Shown: piece by piece, positions 12,331 to 22,436 of the stretch
Layout: the number at the start of each line of letters is the position of its first letter
Numbering within the stretch: the stretch's first letter is position 1
Source of the DNA: Sequoia sempervirens
Lineage: Eukaryota; Streptophyta; Pinopsida; Cupressales; Cupressaceae
Direction of reading: 5' to 3'
DNA length: 64,000 bases
Assembly: GCA_007258455.2 (NCBI GenBank)
Contig: VDFB02270651.1
Location: 493,838,320-493,902,319, forward strand
The notes under the pieces: model-generated
The model's input: only the letters and a program-made list of their open reading frames with translations
Databases searched by the model: none
Told to the model about the DNA's origin: nothing
Position numbers and translations under genes: made by a program

Positions 12331-12639
12331 GAATTTTGAATACCCTTTTCAGTCTAGCTTCTATAATTTAATGCCCATGAAATCCATCTTCCATTTATTT
12401 TATGTGAGAAAAATTATTGTATTCATTGTTGGGTAGCATATACAATGAGATGAAGAGTGGCTCTTGGCATAGTATTTTTAAGGAGAACTATAATAATTCC
12501 TTATCATGTTTGTAGAGATGAGAATTTCATTTTCCTCCTCCCACACTCTAGAATATGGTATTAAGCTGGTCCATAATTTTTATTTGATATGTTGTAATAA
12601 AGTTGGTAGTAGTGAGAGAGGGTTGGTATCAAGACACAT

Positions 12640-12839
12640 CGTTTCCAGGAACATATCTTTACAACACATGTTAATTTCCTAATTGGCTAGTTGATTTTCC
12701 ATTTTGTCAAGGCATTATGATAGGCATGGGATATCTTGTGGAACATTCTTTGAAATGTGATAAGGTATCTCAAATCAATAGTAGGAACTTATTTAGTTTC
12801 TAATTAGGAGTAGAGCTACAATAGATATCATTAATGGTG
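12640..12839 (-). pseudogene. LINE RNase H domain, C-terminal half
   Basis: The minus-strand reading INDIYCSSTPN, stop, KLNKFLLLI, stop, DTLSHF, then HAYHNALTKWKIN and LAN in neighbouring frames, follows the C-terminal half of the RNase H domain in plant non-LTR retroelements: a PNWKLN-type motif, then H-x-x-R-x-x-N and A-x-x-LAN. The N-terminal half is at 21689-21945, and the 8.85 kb element at 12840-21688 sits between them. Stops and frameshifts mark it as non-functional. Confidence 0.6.
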
Positions 12840-13954
12840 TGTTGAACTGGACAACTGAGAGGGGGGATGAATTAGTTGTCCCCAAATTAAACCCTTAAAT
12901 ATTTTACCAGAACAAAACCTTAACACTACTTAAATGATTAAACATTAAGTGCAAGTGAAAAAACTAAAAAAAATCACATGAACACAATAACACCATATTT
13001 ACGTGGAAAACCCAATGAGGGAAAAACCATGGTGAGGATTAACTCACACTATAGAGAATATCAAAACTGATTACAAAAGGCTCACTACCTAAGGCTCACT
13101 GCCAATAGAAGGACTCATTGTCTGTACTCACTGTCCATAGGGCTACAATCCAGAGATACAAAAGATGGCTTACTGCCAAAAGTAAGAATTGAAGGAATAC
13201 ACCTTCCTTGTGCATAATTTAGTTCCAAATGAAGCTCTGTATAAGTAGTACTGCTCCTCGCTAGTAGTTGCTCAATAATTTTGTTATGGTCTTTGGCTGA
13301 TAAATCATTTAGGCTTGGATCATCTTTCAACATTCTTCCACACTTGCACACCCACTTCTCGTTCACTCTCTTCTCACTTCTCCAATTCAAAAAACATTTT
13401 ATACATAAATGTATATCTTATTCATGTAGTACATCATATTAAGTTGGCTAAGGTCTATACAAAACATCCCCAAGGTAGATTCAATTTTCTTAATAAATAA
13501 CAGGTGTTAGGTTGGCCAAGATTGGGACCCAAACATAAAAGAAAATGATTGAATATGATGTAACATCAAATTCTTATCATACTACCATCAAAGAGATAAT
13601 CATAGGAACCATAGCATCAAAAGTTCTTCATAAGAAGGTGTGGAGTCTCCCGCACAGATGTACCAAGTAGAAAAACAAATGTAGTGTATAGAGTTAAACC
13701 CTGTCATTGATAACTTACTGCTCCCAACACAAAACTTCTCAAGATCTTAAATATAGATTTCTAAGTGAATCATAATGACAGTTAAAATATCAGAGTCATA
13801 GCTTGTCTTGCAGTAGAATTCAGACCCAGAAACCAACATACCATTTCACTGATAAAGAACATCTTGATAGTGAATAGATTCTGGTAAACGTCTCATACAT
13901 TTGGTACTTTTTTGACATCAATGACAACCATTTGATGCAATCCAATTTCCAACA
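12840..13954 (-). repeat. 3' LTR of the minus-strand Sirevirus-like element
   Basis: It pairs with 20557-21688. On the minus strand it starts TGTTGGAAATTGG and ends CCAGTTCAACA. The terminal 230 nt or so (AATCCTCACCATGGTTTTT, CACTTGCACTTAATG, CTCTCAGTTGTCC) match the end of the copia LTRs at 39733-41029 and 44092-45356. Confidence 0.9.
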
Positions 13955-14115
13955 ATCTCCCCCTTTTTCATTGATGGCAACACAAGATGTGAAAATCCAA
14001 CAACAACATCCTTTGGAGTTCTCCCCTTTTGATGAACTGCAATGATTTCTGTTCTTTTCACATGTTCTCTCTCTCCCTTTAACATCAATGGCAAAGGAAG
14101 ATTTATCTCCCCCTT
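13955..14115 (-). promoter_or_regulatory. Polypurine tract and repeated PPT-like motifs
   Basis: GAAAAAGGGGGAGAT (13969-13955) directly precedes the 3' LTR and is the expected plus-strand primer. Similar purine tracts lie upstream at 14030-14021 (AAAAGGGGAG) and 14115-14106 (AAGGGGGAGA). Multiple PPT copies before the 3' LTR are a described trait of Sireviruses. Confidence 0.75.
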
Positions 14116-16060
14116 ACTCCAAAATTTTCTACAAAAAAATAGTCTTAAAAAAAATGATATAAAAAATGGTTCTTTACCTCAATCCTTCTAAAATATCTCT
14201 TTAACTTTCCAAAATGCCTTCACAATACTATCCCTCTATACCAGAATGTTTGAAATTTCAGAATCTAAGGAACTGATCTTTTTCTTCTGCGCTCCATCCC
14301 TGTCATTAAGGATATTATATGTTTTTCCAATAGAATCCAGCTCAAGCTCAATAGCATTGATTTTTTCTCTGTATTTTCCGATAGTAGTAAGCCACTAGAG
14401 ACAATACCTATACACATTATTTACGCTTTTGATGCATTTCTTCAATTCATTTATGATCTCAATCAATCTCTTCTATGCATTTTCACATTTTTCTTCCATA
14501 TCTAATTGAATCTCATCTTTTTCTTCTGTTTCCCTAGGTGACAGTACCTTTAGTTTGTCTTCAATCTGCTCAATCAATACTTTTGGTAAAACATTTGTCA
14601 ATTCGCTCAGATAAATATCATTATGAATTATATAAACAACCAAGGCTTACGTGATCTCATTATGTTCATATGTTGGTCGGGACAACTAAACATCTCCAAT
14701 ATTCTTTAGTCCATCAGATCACACAAGAATATTCAACAACTCTTTAGTAAAATCTTCTTCATCATTATTTGTTGATACTAGATCAAATGCCTCTGTAATC
14801 TTTACTTCCTTTTCTTCTTTCTTCTCTTTTGTTTTCAGCTTCTTTATTTTTAGAGCGGAACTTGAAATGGCTCTTCTTGCTTTTCTCTTCTTGAAGGAAG
14901 ATCCTACCTTAGATGTCCCAACTGGACTATAAACCATACTAGAGCTCCATGTATTTATTTTTTTTGCAAAGTATTCTTTACAAATATTTTCCTTCTCTAC
15001 TAGAAATTTTAGGTACCGGTAGACCTGCTTCCCAACTGGAACAACTGACTTCCACACAACATTCTCTTTAAATGGTAACAACTTCATAAAATACATCATC
15101 AAACACATAACTAGAGATCCAAAATGAAAAAGGGTAATTGTCATTCTTTGTCATAGTAATGTTCTCCATTAATTGATTCCTTAATAACTCACACAAGTCA
15201 AAATCTTCATTCTTTTCAACCATTTTATGTGCAATGTAAACAATAATCATCAAAGTAGAGCCTTCCTTATTTCTGAAATAAATCTTATATGAAATATCAT
15301 ATGCCACATGCCTTATCACAAGGTTGACTATAGTATGAATTTGAAGTTCCCTTTAGTCTCCTATCACTCCAGTTAGGGCTTTGACCTCTTTGTTCTTCAT
15401 TGACTTTACTAAAATGGGTCCATCATTACATAACCTTGTAATTTCTGCAATTGCTTCCTTTGTAATCCCATAGGGTTTGTCGAAGATCATCTGATCACCT
15501 TGAACTCTACTAAGGACAAACCAAACAGTATGTACATCCAAAAAGTATGGAAATTCACTCCAAATGTCTAAACCCTTGTGCCCTAGACTCTTGACCTTTT
15601 GTAATTACTCAACTAAAAGCGAACCTTCAAAATTTCAAATCTTTTCATGGTTAATTTCATCGATCTGTAACTTAATTTTTGCAATTCATCATTGCACAGA
15701 CCAAATACCACCATTTCCTTTGACCCCATTGTTTTAGCTTTGTTCTTTATACTTTTGCTTGCCAACAACCCTGAATCCTTATCTCTCAGCTGCAGTTTAC
15801 TCCTTAACACATTCAATACATAATTTGAAAAAGAATGACCACTCAACTTCCTCATTTAACTTGTCACTTTTAGGGTTTCATTGTAAAAAGTAATTTATCA
15901 CTTATGACATCACCATTAATACTTTACTCTATCAATACATTCCCCTGAGTCAAAGCTGTCAGATCAATTTTTGAATGACGAAGCCTCTGTACCGAAACCT
16001 AGTACAATAGAATCATTTCCACAATCTTCCTTTTCCTCGAAGTCATGGTGCTTTTCTTGA
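14116..16060 (-). pseudogene. Second ORF of the Sirevirus-like element, unknown protein
   Basis: Minus-strand open segments at 15855-15613, 15541-15353, 15319-15068 and 15144-14719 form one decayed coding region with frameshifts. The middle holds a globular-looking stretch with FDKPYGITKEAIAEI and DLCELLRNQLMENI. The 15144-14719 segment carries a strongly basic KKRKARR patch followed by a K/E-rich tract and an acidic end. Continued reading to about 14200 looks helical. This ORF occupies the place where a copia element would carry pol. I do not recognise the domain. The order (globular, basic patch, acidic, helical) parallels the ORF at 36930-38011 and, more loosely, the relics at 5.1-8.9 and 57.8-61.1 kb. 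Confidence 0.5.
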
Positions 16061-16385
16061 ATTCATCTGATTTTTCCCTAATTTTTCATTTATTGCTTTT
16101 CAACTTTTAAGTTGCCAACTACTTTTTGAGATACACTATAAACCAAGAAGAGCTCCACAATTTTCCTGATTTGCTTCTTTTCTACCAAAATTTTCTCCAA
16201 TTCCTTCAAAATAAAGATTCACATCATTTATCCTTGTGTCGTCACATGACACCTCATATATTGGGGGCTTGTTAAATTTTTCTATAATTGCTTCCCCTGA
16301 AGTCACTACTAGGTTCAGTTCTTGGAAGAGATATTTGCACCAGATGCAGATACATGGTTATTTGATTCATCCTTGTTCTCAGGTT

Positions 16386-16390
16386 CTTCC
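16386..16390. repeat. Target site duplication CTTCC (left)
   Basis: CTTCC flanks the 3.0 kb element on the left. The identical right copy is at 19428-19432. Five-bp duplications are typical of LTR element integration. Confidence 0.85.
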
Positions 16391-16777
16391 TGTTAGAGTT
16401 GTTAGAGTAATAAGTTGTTTTACTTAATTAATTTAATCATATTGGTTAATTAATTAAGTCACTTATCACTTTAGTTACTTAAGCTAAACTTAGGCACATT
16501 AATAATTAATTAATTATTAATTATTAAGTGTGCACACTAGGGTTTCCATTTTTAGGGTTTCTTGATCTCCTTTCATAAGGATTTGATCTCATTGTAATTA
16601 TAAACGGGAGAATATCTGTAGCTTTCATATCTTCTTGAAAGTTTTTCTCTCTTCTGTAGCTTTTTCTTGTTGAAGATAATTGCACATATTGTTTTGCAGA
16701 TCTCTTGCGTGGAAGGTGTATTTGTTTGTGTTTGATCCTGTTGCTCATGGTTTTGTGCTTGTTTCACAATTATAACA
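16391..16777 (+). repeat. 5' LTR of the 3.0 kb element
   Basis: It starts TGTTAGAGT repeated twice in tandem (16391-16399 and 16400-16408), where the 3' LTR has it once, and ends ATTATAACA. The duplication must have arisen in this copy after insertion or during its integration. AT-rich TTAATTAATT runs fill the first 130 nt. Confidence 0.92.
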
Positions 16778-16789
16778 TGGTATCAGAGC
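16778..16789 (+). promoter_or_regulatory. Primer binding site, tRNA-iMet
   Basis: TGGTATCAGAGC immediately follows the 5' LTR and is the standard complement of the plant initiator tRNA-Met 3' end used by copia elements. Confidence 0.9.
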
Positions 16790-17740
16790 ATGGATTCAGC
16801 GAACCCTTCTCGATTTATGAGGTTTTCTTCTTCAACAAGGGTTGCAGACTTCAGATCTGAATCCCTTTTGCTTTATTTGCAAATTTTGGAGGAGGAAGCT
16901 TTTAGAAGTTTTTTGGCATGAATCAGATCTCTCCATTGAATCCAGAGCTATCAGAATAGTCAAGATCGACCTTTGTTTCATCAAATTTGGCTTCCATTTG
17001 TCAGATCTATGAGGGTTTGAAGAAAGGGTTTTTTTGTCAGATCTAAAGCGTGCTTGAATTTTCAAAGCATTTTCAACCCAAACGGACCTCACCATTGCAT
17101 CTGCAGTGGCCAAAAACCCTAAGATCAACTGTGAAATTGTCAAAATTCGAGCAGTTGATTTCTGAGGCAAAAAAATTTTCCCGTACGGCCCTGTTCGTCG
17201 ACTGCACGCAGTTCGAGGTGAAAAAAAATCGTTTGATTTTTTCTGCAAATTTTTTTAAAAAAATCAATTTCAAAAAAACTATATTGAAAAAATCACAGTT
17301 TTTTGTAAAAGTTATAAAAAAAAAAACAAAAAGTTTTTTTGGACCCGTAGGGTACCTTACCCCGGGCCCTGCAACCGGTTCATTATGGTACCAGCAGTAC
17401 CTGCTACGCAGGCCCTGCAGGCCCATTAAAGTTGTTAGTCGGCTGCTTTGAAGCCACTGGCGGTGGCTTTCAAAGTCACCGGCGGCAGCTTAAAACCTCC
17501 GCCATGCAATATTTTTTATTAATTTTTTTTGAAATAAAAAAAAATTATTATATGTAAAATTTTTTTATTTTTTATTTATATAAAAAACAATTTTCTGTCA
17601 AATAAGCCAAATTGTGCATTTGCGGTGATGGCCGTTTGGCCATCAAATTCAACCCCATAGTTTTGCTGTGACGGCCGTTTGGGCGTCAAATTTAATGTCG
17701 TGACTGTGTTTTTTGTCAATTTGGAGCTGTTTTCTTCTGG

Positions 17741-18040
17741 AGGTCATAACTTTCGCCCACAGTGTCGAAATCGAGCAAACAAAATATCATCAGAAAGAGG
17801 ACTCAAAGTACTTTCTAGTGGTGTGGGTATTTTTTGGAGATTTTTTCTTAGGTTCCTGTTATTTCCAGTTAAAGTCAGATCTTCTTTTCCAGTGTTGTCT
17901 TCAATATTTTCGGTATAACTTTTGCATACGATGTCGAAAATGGACAAACAAGATATTGTCAGAAAGTTGTTTCCAAGCTCTTCGCAGTGGTGTAGGTGGT
18001 TTCCAGATTTGATTTCTGGTATTTTCCATAAATCCTTGTT
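17741..18040 (+). repeat. Imperfect internal duplication
   Basis: Two segments, about 17741-17880 and 17911-18040, share the order ATAACTTT(C/T)GC, a GTGTCGAAA/GATGTCGAAA motif, GAGCAAACAAA/GGACAAACAAG, ATCAGAAAG/GTCAGAAAG and GTGGTGT(G/A)GGT. They look like two diverged copies of one ~170-nt unit inside the non-coding interior of the 3.0 kb element. Function is unknown. Confidence 0.65.
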
Positions 18041-19050
18041 TTTAGGCATGTTGTCCTATTTGAACATTGTAGACATTATGGGCTCACATTGCATGTATAT
18101 CTCTTTTGTAAACACACTAAGATAAAGTGCCTCAACATTGTATGTGTAGTATTGGGTTTCTTGCACATCACTTTGTGCCTTATTTTACTTGCACTATGAT
18201 ATAAAGTGCCATGGGGGTTGATGTTTGCCTTTGCTTTCCTTCATACCTTTTTCATGCTTATGTGACTTTTGGTTTCACATCCTTTCTATCAGCTTGTACT
18301 TTCATGTTTGCACCTTCAGATGCTCTTGGTTCCTCTTCATGCACTACTTTCTGGCATTTAGTTTCAGTGTACCTGTCATGCCTCTCCCTTTTCAGCATTA
18401 TGGGGGGGTTTCTACTATTGGTGTTAATGCTTCCTTGGTTTCGATGGAGTGAACTATGTATATAGTATTTGTTCCTATGTACTAGGTGGATGCAGCAGCT
18501 GGTTACCCATGCATTTCGGTGAGATGGATCACTTACCATATGGACACTCTTACATTCCTATTTTTTGGACGCAACCATCCACTTTTTCATGGTTAGTTCT
18601 TCAGAATTTTGGTACTTTTACCATCTATATCTTCGAGTTCCAGGTGTTTGCCTTTGTTTGCGATTTGATTCGACTAGTGTCGTTGGGGGCACTCATGCAG
18701 ATTGTTGTCTTCTTGATCCTGATCATCATATCTTCAGAGGAGGTTCTTCGGCACCGTAACAGTCATCTTTTGACAAAGTTTGCAACTTCTTCATGCTTCT
18801 GTGATGTTCTACATGTTCTTCTTTTCTGGAAATTTCCTTGATTTGGAGGCTTTTTAGTCCTTCAATCACCTTTTATCTCTTTTTGGAGTAGATTGTTTCC
18901 CATGAGGTTTTCTCTATTTCTCCTCTTTATAGAGATCTTCTATTTGTACATGGGTACCTTACTTGGCCTTGTTTTGCGGGACCCATCTTTGCTTTCATGC
19001 ATCTTTTTCTTAGTGTTTTAGCTACTTCCTAAGTTCATCTTAAGGGGTGG

Positions 19051-19427
19051 TGTTAGAGTAATAAGTTGTTTTCTTAATTAATTTAATCATATTGGTTAAT
19101 TAATTAAGTCACTTATCACTTTAGTTACTTAAGCTAAACTTAGGCACATTAATAATTAATTAATTATTAATTATTAAGAGTGCACACTAGGGTTTCCCTT
19201 TTTAGGGTTTCTTGATCTCCTTTCATAAGGATTTGATCTCATTATAATTATAAACGGGAGAATATCTGTAGCTTTCATATCTTCTTGAAAGTTTTTCTCT
19301 CTTCTGTAGCTTTTTTTCGTTGAAGATAATTGCACATATTGTTTTACAGATCTCTTGCGTGGAAGGTGTATTTGTTTGTGTTTGATCCTGTGGCTTGTGG
19401 TTTTGTGCTTGTTTCACAATTCTAACA
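19051..19427 (+). repeat. 3' LTR of the 3.0 kb element
   Basis: It begins TGTTAGAGTAATAAG right after the purine tract and ends ATTCTAACA, followed by target duplication CTTCC (19428-19432). Confidence 0.92.
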
Positions 19428-19432
19428 CTTCC

Positions 19433-20530
19433 TTCCTCCTCCAATTTTTTTCCATCTCTCTCCTTCATGATGTACCTTGTTTACAGGCTTGATCTTTTGT
19501 TTTGGATTAGTTTTCTTTGCAAATTTTCTCCTACAAAATTCTGAGATATGTCCTAGTTTTTTGCATGTGTAGCACATAACATATCCTTGATCAAATGAAT
19601 TTTCATTCATCCTTGGCCTACACTAATTAGCCTTGTGTCTAGAGATATTGCATGTGTAACAACAACCTTGAAAATATTGAATCCTTCTACTAGTATTAAA
19701 CCTATTCATCATCATTTGGCTTCTACATTTGGTATCTCTATGTCCAAACTTGTTTCAAACATAACATTGTCTAGCAAAGAATCCAAAATTCTGACTCATT
19801 CTATTTTGGTTCATCCTACTTCTACATTATATTGCTCTATGTTCAAATTTATTGCATGAGAAATAAAAACCGTTAAAAGATGGGTACCTTTGAGCATTAG
19901 GTTGTCGAATGGGAATCATTTTGGTATTATTCCTTTGGTTCTTGTTTTGATAAGTATTTCCTTGAAATTTCCTTTGATTGTCCACTTCATTGAAAATTGG
20001 TTTAGCCTTTGAGCTTTTTCCTTCTTCAAGTCCTAGACCACCTTTATCCTTTGGAGGTTTCTAAGATGAAATCAACTCATCAAGCATTGTAGAACTTGTC
20101 TTGAATCTTTCTTCATGAGCTTTCACTTTTTCCAAATCAATTCTTACGGTTACTACTTCTTGTTCAAGCTTATCACATTATTTCATCTTCTGATTGGTAA
20201 TCTATTTCAAGCATCCTTCCTCTATATTTCTTTTTTCAATCGCCAATTTCATATTCTCTTCCACTCTTTTTCTTTCCTCAAGTTTCATTCTTAGATTCTC
20301 AACAATCTCCTTTGCTTCCTTTAGTTCCTGGCTAACTTCTTTATGTTTCAACTTGAACTTCCAGACCTGATTCCTTAGTTTCTGAATGCATTCATCTTCT
20401 TGCTTGAAATTTTATTTTAGATCATCATTTTTAGAATTTGTAGTCTCTCTTCTTAATTCTTCATCCAAGTTAGATCCCTTCATCATTTTTTTCAACCTAC
20501 CAAGATCTCCTTCGAGTTGTTAAACTCATT
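19433..20530 (-). pseudogene. Gag-like coiled-coil/zinc-knuckle protein (decayed)
   Basis: Reading from the primer site on the minus strand, the first ~600 nt are K/E/Q-rich, coiled-coil-like and frameshifted. Four CCHC-type knuckles follow: CNKFEHRAI (about 19865-19830, damaged), CYV-stop-NKFGHRDTKC (about 19771-19730), CYTCNISRHKAN (about 19671-19630, damaged) and the intact CYTCKKLGHISEFC (about 19579-19538). The linker RQPNAQRY before the first knuckle matches RKPNAQRF in the + element at 24020-24050, so the two proteins are homologous. The protein probably packaged element RNA. The gene is broken by stops. The 3.0 kb element separates it from the second ORF. Confidence 0.7.
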
Positions 20531-20541
20531 CCAAAGGACTA

Positions 20542-20556
20542 GGATCTGATACCAAT
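20542..20556 (-). promoter_or_regulatory. Primer binding site, tRNA-iMet type
   Basis: ATTGGTATCAGATCC on the minus strand directly follows the 5' LTR end. It keeps the TGGTATCAGA core of the initiator tRNA-Met site. Confidence 0.85.
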
Positions 20557-21688
20557 TGTTGAATTGGACAACTGAGAGGGGGGGTGAATTAGTTGTCCCC
20601 AAATTAAGCCCTTAAATATTTTACTGGAATGAAACCTTAACACTTCTTAAATGATTAAACATTAAGTGAAAGTGAAGAAACTGAAAACCATCACATGAAA
20701 ACAATAACACTAGATTTACATGGAAAACCCAATGAGGGAAAAACCATGGTGAGGATTAACTCACACTATAGAGAATATCAAAACCAATTACAAAAGCCTC
20801 ACTTCTTGATGCTCACTACCAATAGAATGACTCACTGCCCATAGGGCTACAACCCAGAGATACAAAAGATGGCTTACTACCAGAATATAAAAGTTACATG
20901 GCTTACTTCCAAAAGTATGAACTGAAGGAATACATCTTCCTTGTATAGAATTTAGTTCCATATGAAGCTCTATTTAAGTATTACTACTTCTCCCAACAAT
21001 CACTCAATAATTATGTTATGGTCTTCAGCTGATAAATTATTTAGGCTCAGATCCTCTTTCACCTTTATTCCACACTCGTACAATCGCTTCTCGCTCACTC
21101 TCTTCTCACTTCTCCACTTCAAAAAACAATTTATATATACAGGTATATCTTATTCATGTAGTACATCATATTAAGTTGACTAAGGTCTATACAAAACATC
21201 CCCAAGGTAGATTCAATATTATTAATAGATAACATGTGTTAGGTCAGCCAAGACTGGGACCCATACATAAAAGAAAATGGTCGAATATGATGTAACATCA
21301 AAATCTCATCATACTACCATCAGAGAGATAACCATAGAAACCATAGGATCAAAATTTCTTCATAAGAAGGTGTGGAGTCTCCCGCACACATGTACCGAGC
21401 AAAGAAACAACTGTAGTGTACAAAGTTAAACCTTTTCATTGATAACTTACTAATCCCAACACAAAACTTCTCAAGATCCCAAATATAATTGTCTGAGTGA
21501 ATCATAATTACATAGTTAAGATATCAGAGTCATAGCTTGTCTTGTGGTAGAATCTAGACCCAAAAACCAATGTACTAGTTCACTGATAAAGAACATCTTG
21601 ATAGGGAATAGCTTCTAGTAAACATCTCATACATTTGGTACTATGTTGACATCAATGACAACCATTTGTTGCAATCCAATTTTCAACA
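20557..21688 (-). repeat. 5' LTR of the minus-strand Sirevirus-like element
   Basis: It pairs with 12840-13954. On the minus strand it starts TGTTGAAAATTGG (21688) and ends CCAATTCAACA (20557). Confidence 0.9.
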
Positions 21689-21945
21689 TGATCATCATAT
21701 TATCACCTTCCAAGTGAATTATTTTCTTTTTTAATCTATTGCATGTTTGTAAGTCCAAGAGGGTTGCTTGAAATTTAGCTTCATTTTTTTATTCCCTCTA
21801 TAAGTTTATTTTTCCTCTAGGGCTAACATGTTTCTTTCATGGTCTTTGAATACATAGGCTACATTGGATTTGGCCAAATTTCTATGGGATGCACCATCAA
21901 AATTTACTTTAAAATCCATTTTCCATCAAGTGACACCCAACGAGC
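21689..21945 (-). pseudogene. LINE RNase H domain, N-terminal half
   Basis: Minus-strand readings give KVNFDGASHRNLAKSN with AYVFKD after it, then EAKFQATLLDLQTC and IHLEGDN. This is the canonical start of RNase H in plant non-LTR elements (FDGAS-x-GNPG, later EA-x-F-x-ALL and EGD). The domain continues at 12839 on the far side of the inserted LTR element. A stop within the preceding WILK segment and frame changes show decay. No reverse transcriptase was recognised at higher coordinates. Confidence 0.7.
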
Positions 21946-21960
21946 ATCATCTTTCACATT

Positions 21961-22436
21961 GATAATTGGATGAACCTGAGCAATGCCATGAATGAGGGTA
22001 TAATTCTAAATTTATAGATGGAGTTAGTAATTTTTTATGAGAAATTATATATAAAAAATTACTTTTAATTATTTTGGATATAAGTAATTTGTGAAATATA
22101 TATGCATATTTTGAATATGGAAAATAATAAATAATGTTTATTAGAGATCACATTTATTTATAAGTAGTTAAATTAAATTAATATTTTATATATATGACTA
22201 TTAACAATTGATTATTAATTAATAGTTTAATATAAAATATTAAAATTTTAATTAAAATATTATATTTTAATAAAAGGTATAGCCACCCAAAATGTAATAG
22301 ATGGTTTCATTTATCTTATATTTAAGAATTCATGTGTGAGAAATAATACCATTAGAGATGTAAATTTCACAAACAAATTTACATGAGATGTCTATGTTGT
22401 GCTTTTGGAAAGAGGAGAGATTGGAAGAGGTAGGTC
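21961..22436. other. AT-rich flank without a gene
   Basis: Very AT-rich sequence with TTTATATATATG and similar runs. No motif was found. Its last five bases (AGGTC) are the target duplication of the next element. Confidence 0.5.
22432..22436. repeat. Target site duplication AGGTC (left)
   Basis: It is identical to 39106-39110 on the far side of the element at 22437-39105. The match over 16.7 kb confirms that both LTRs belong to one insertion. Confidence 0.9.

Larger units (their letters stand above)
16391..19427 (+). mobile_element. 3.0 kb non-autonomous LTR element (copia-type ends)
   Basis: Two LTRs (16391-16777 and 19051-19427) are about 97% identical by eye (roughly 10-11 differences), the closest pair in the window, so this is probably the youngest insertion. 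The primer site TGGTATCAGAGC (16778-16789) matches initiator tRNA-Met. The tract TTAAGGGGTGG (19040-19050) precedes the 3' LTR. The 2.27 kb interior has no gag, protease, integrase or RT motif. Open frames at 18211-18465 and 18449-18841 are unrecognised. It lies in the opposite orientation inside the minus-strand element at 12840-21688. CTTCC is duplicated at both ends. Confidence 0.92.
12840..21688 (-). mobile_element. Non-autonomous Sirevirus-like LTR element (gag-like, no pol)
   Basis: The element runs on the minus strand. Its 5' LTR is 21688-20557 and its 3' LTR is 13954-12840. The primer site ATTGGTATCAGATCC (20556-20542) is complementary to the 3' end of initiator tRNA-Met, with changes in the last bases. 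The polypurine tract GAAAAAGGGGGAGAT (13969-13955) abuts the 3' LTR. The interior codes for a coiled-coil/zinc-knuckle protein and a second unknown protein; no protease, integrase or RT was seen. A 3.0 kb element is inserted at 16391-19427. The flanks TGGTG and TGATC match at only 3 of 5 positions, so the target duplication is decayed or my boundary is off. Continuity of the interrupted RNase H domain supports the insertion. Confidence 0.85.

Noticed and set aside
17073..17451. Overlapping 117- and 133-codon frames on both strands
   Set aside because: They span poly-A/poly-T runs and show no motif; complementary frames over low complexity are expected.
12835..21693. 5-bp target duplication for the minus-strand Sirevirus-like element
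   Set aside because: TGGTG and TGATC match at only three positions; the insertion is supported by the split RNase H domain instead.
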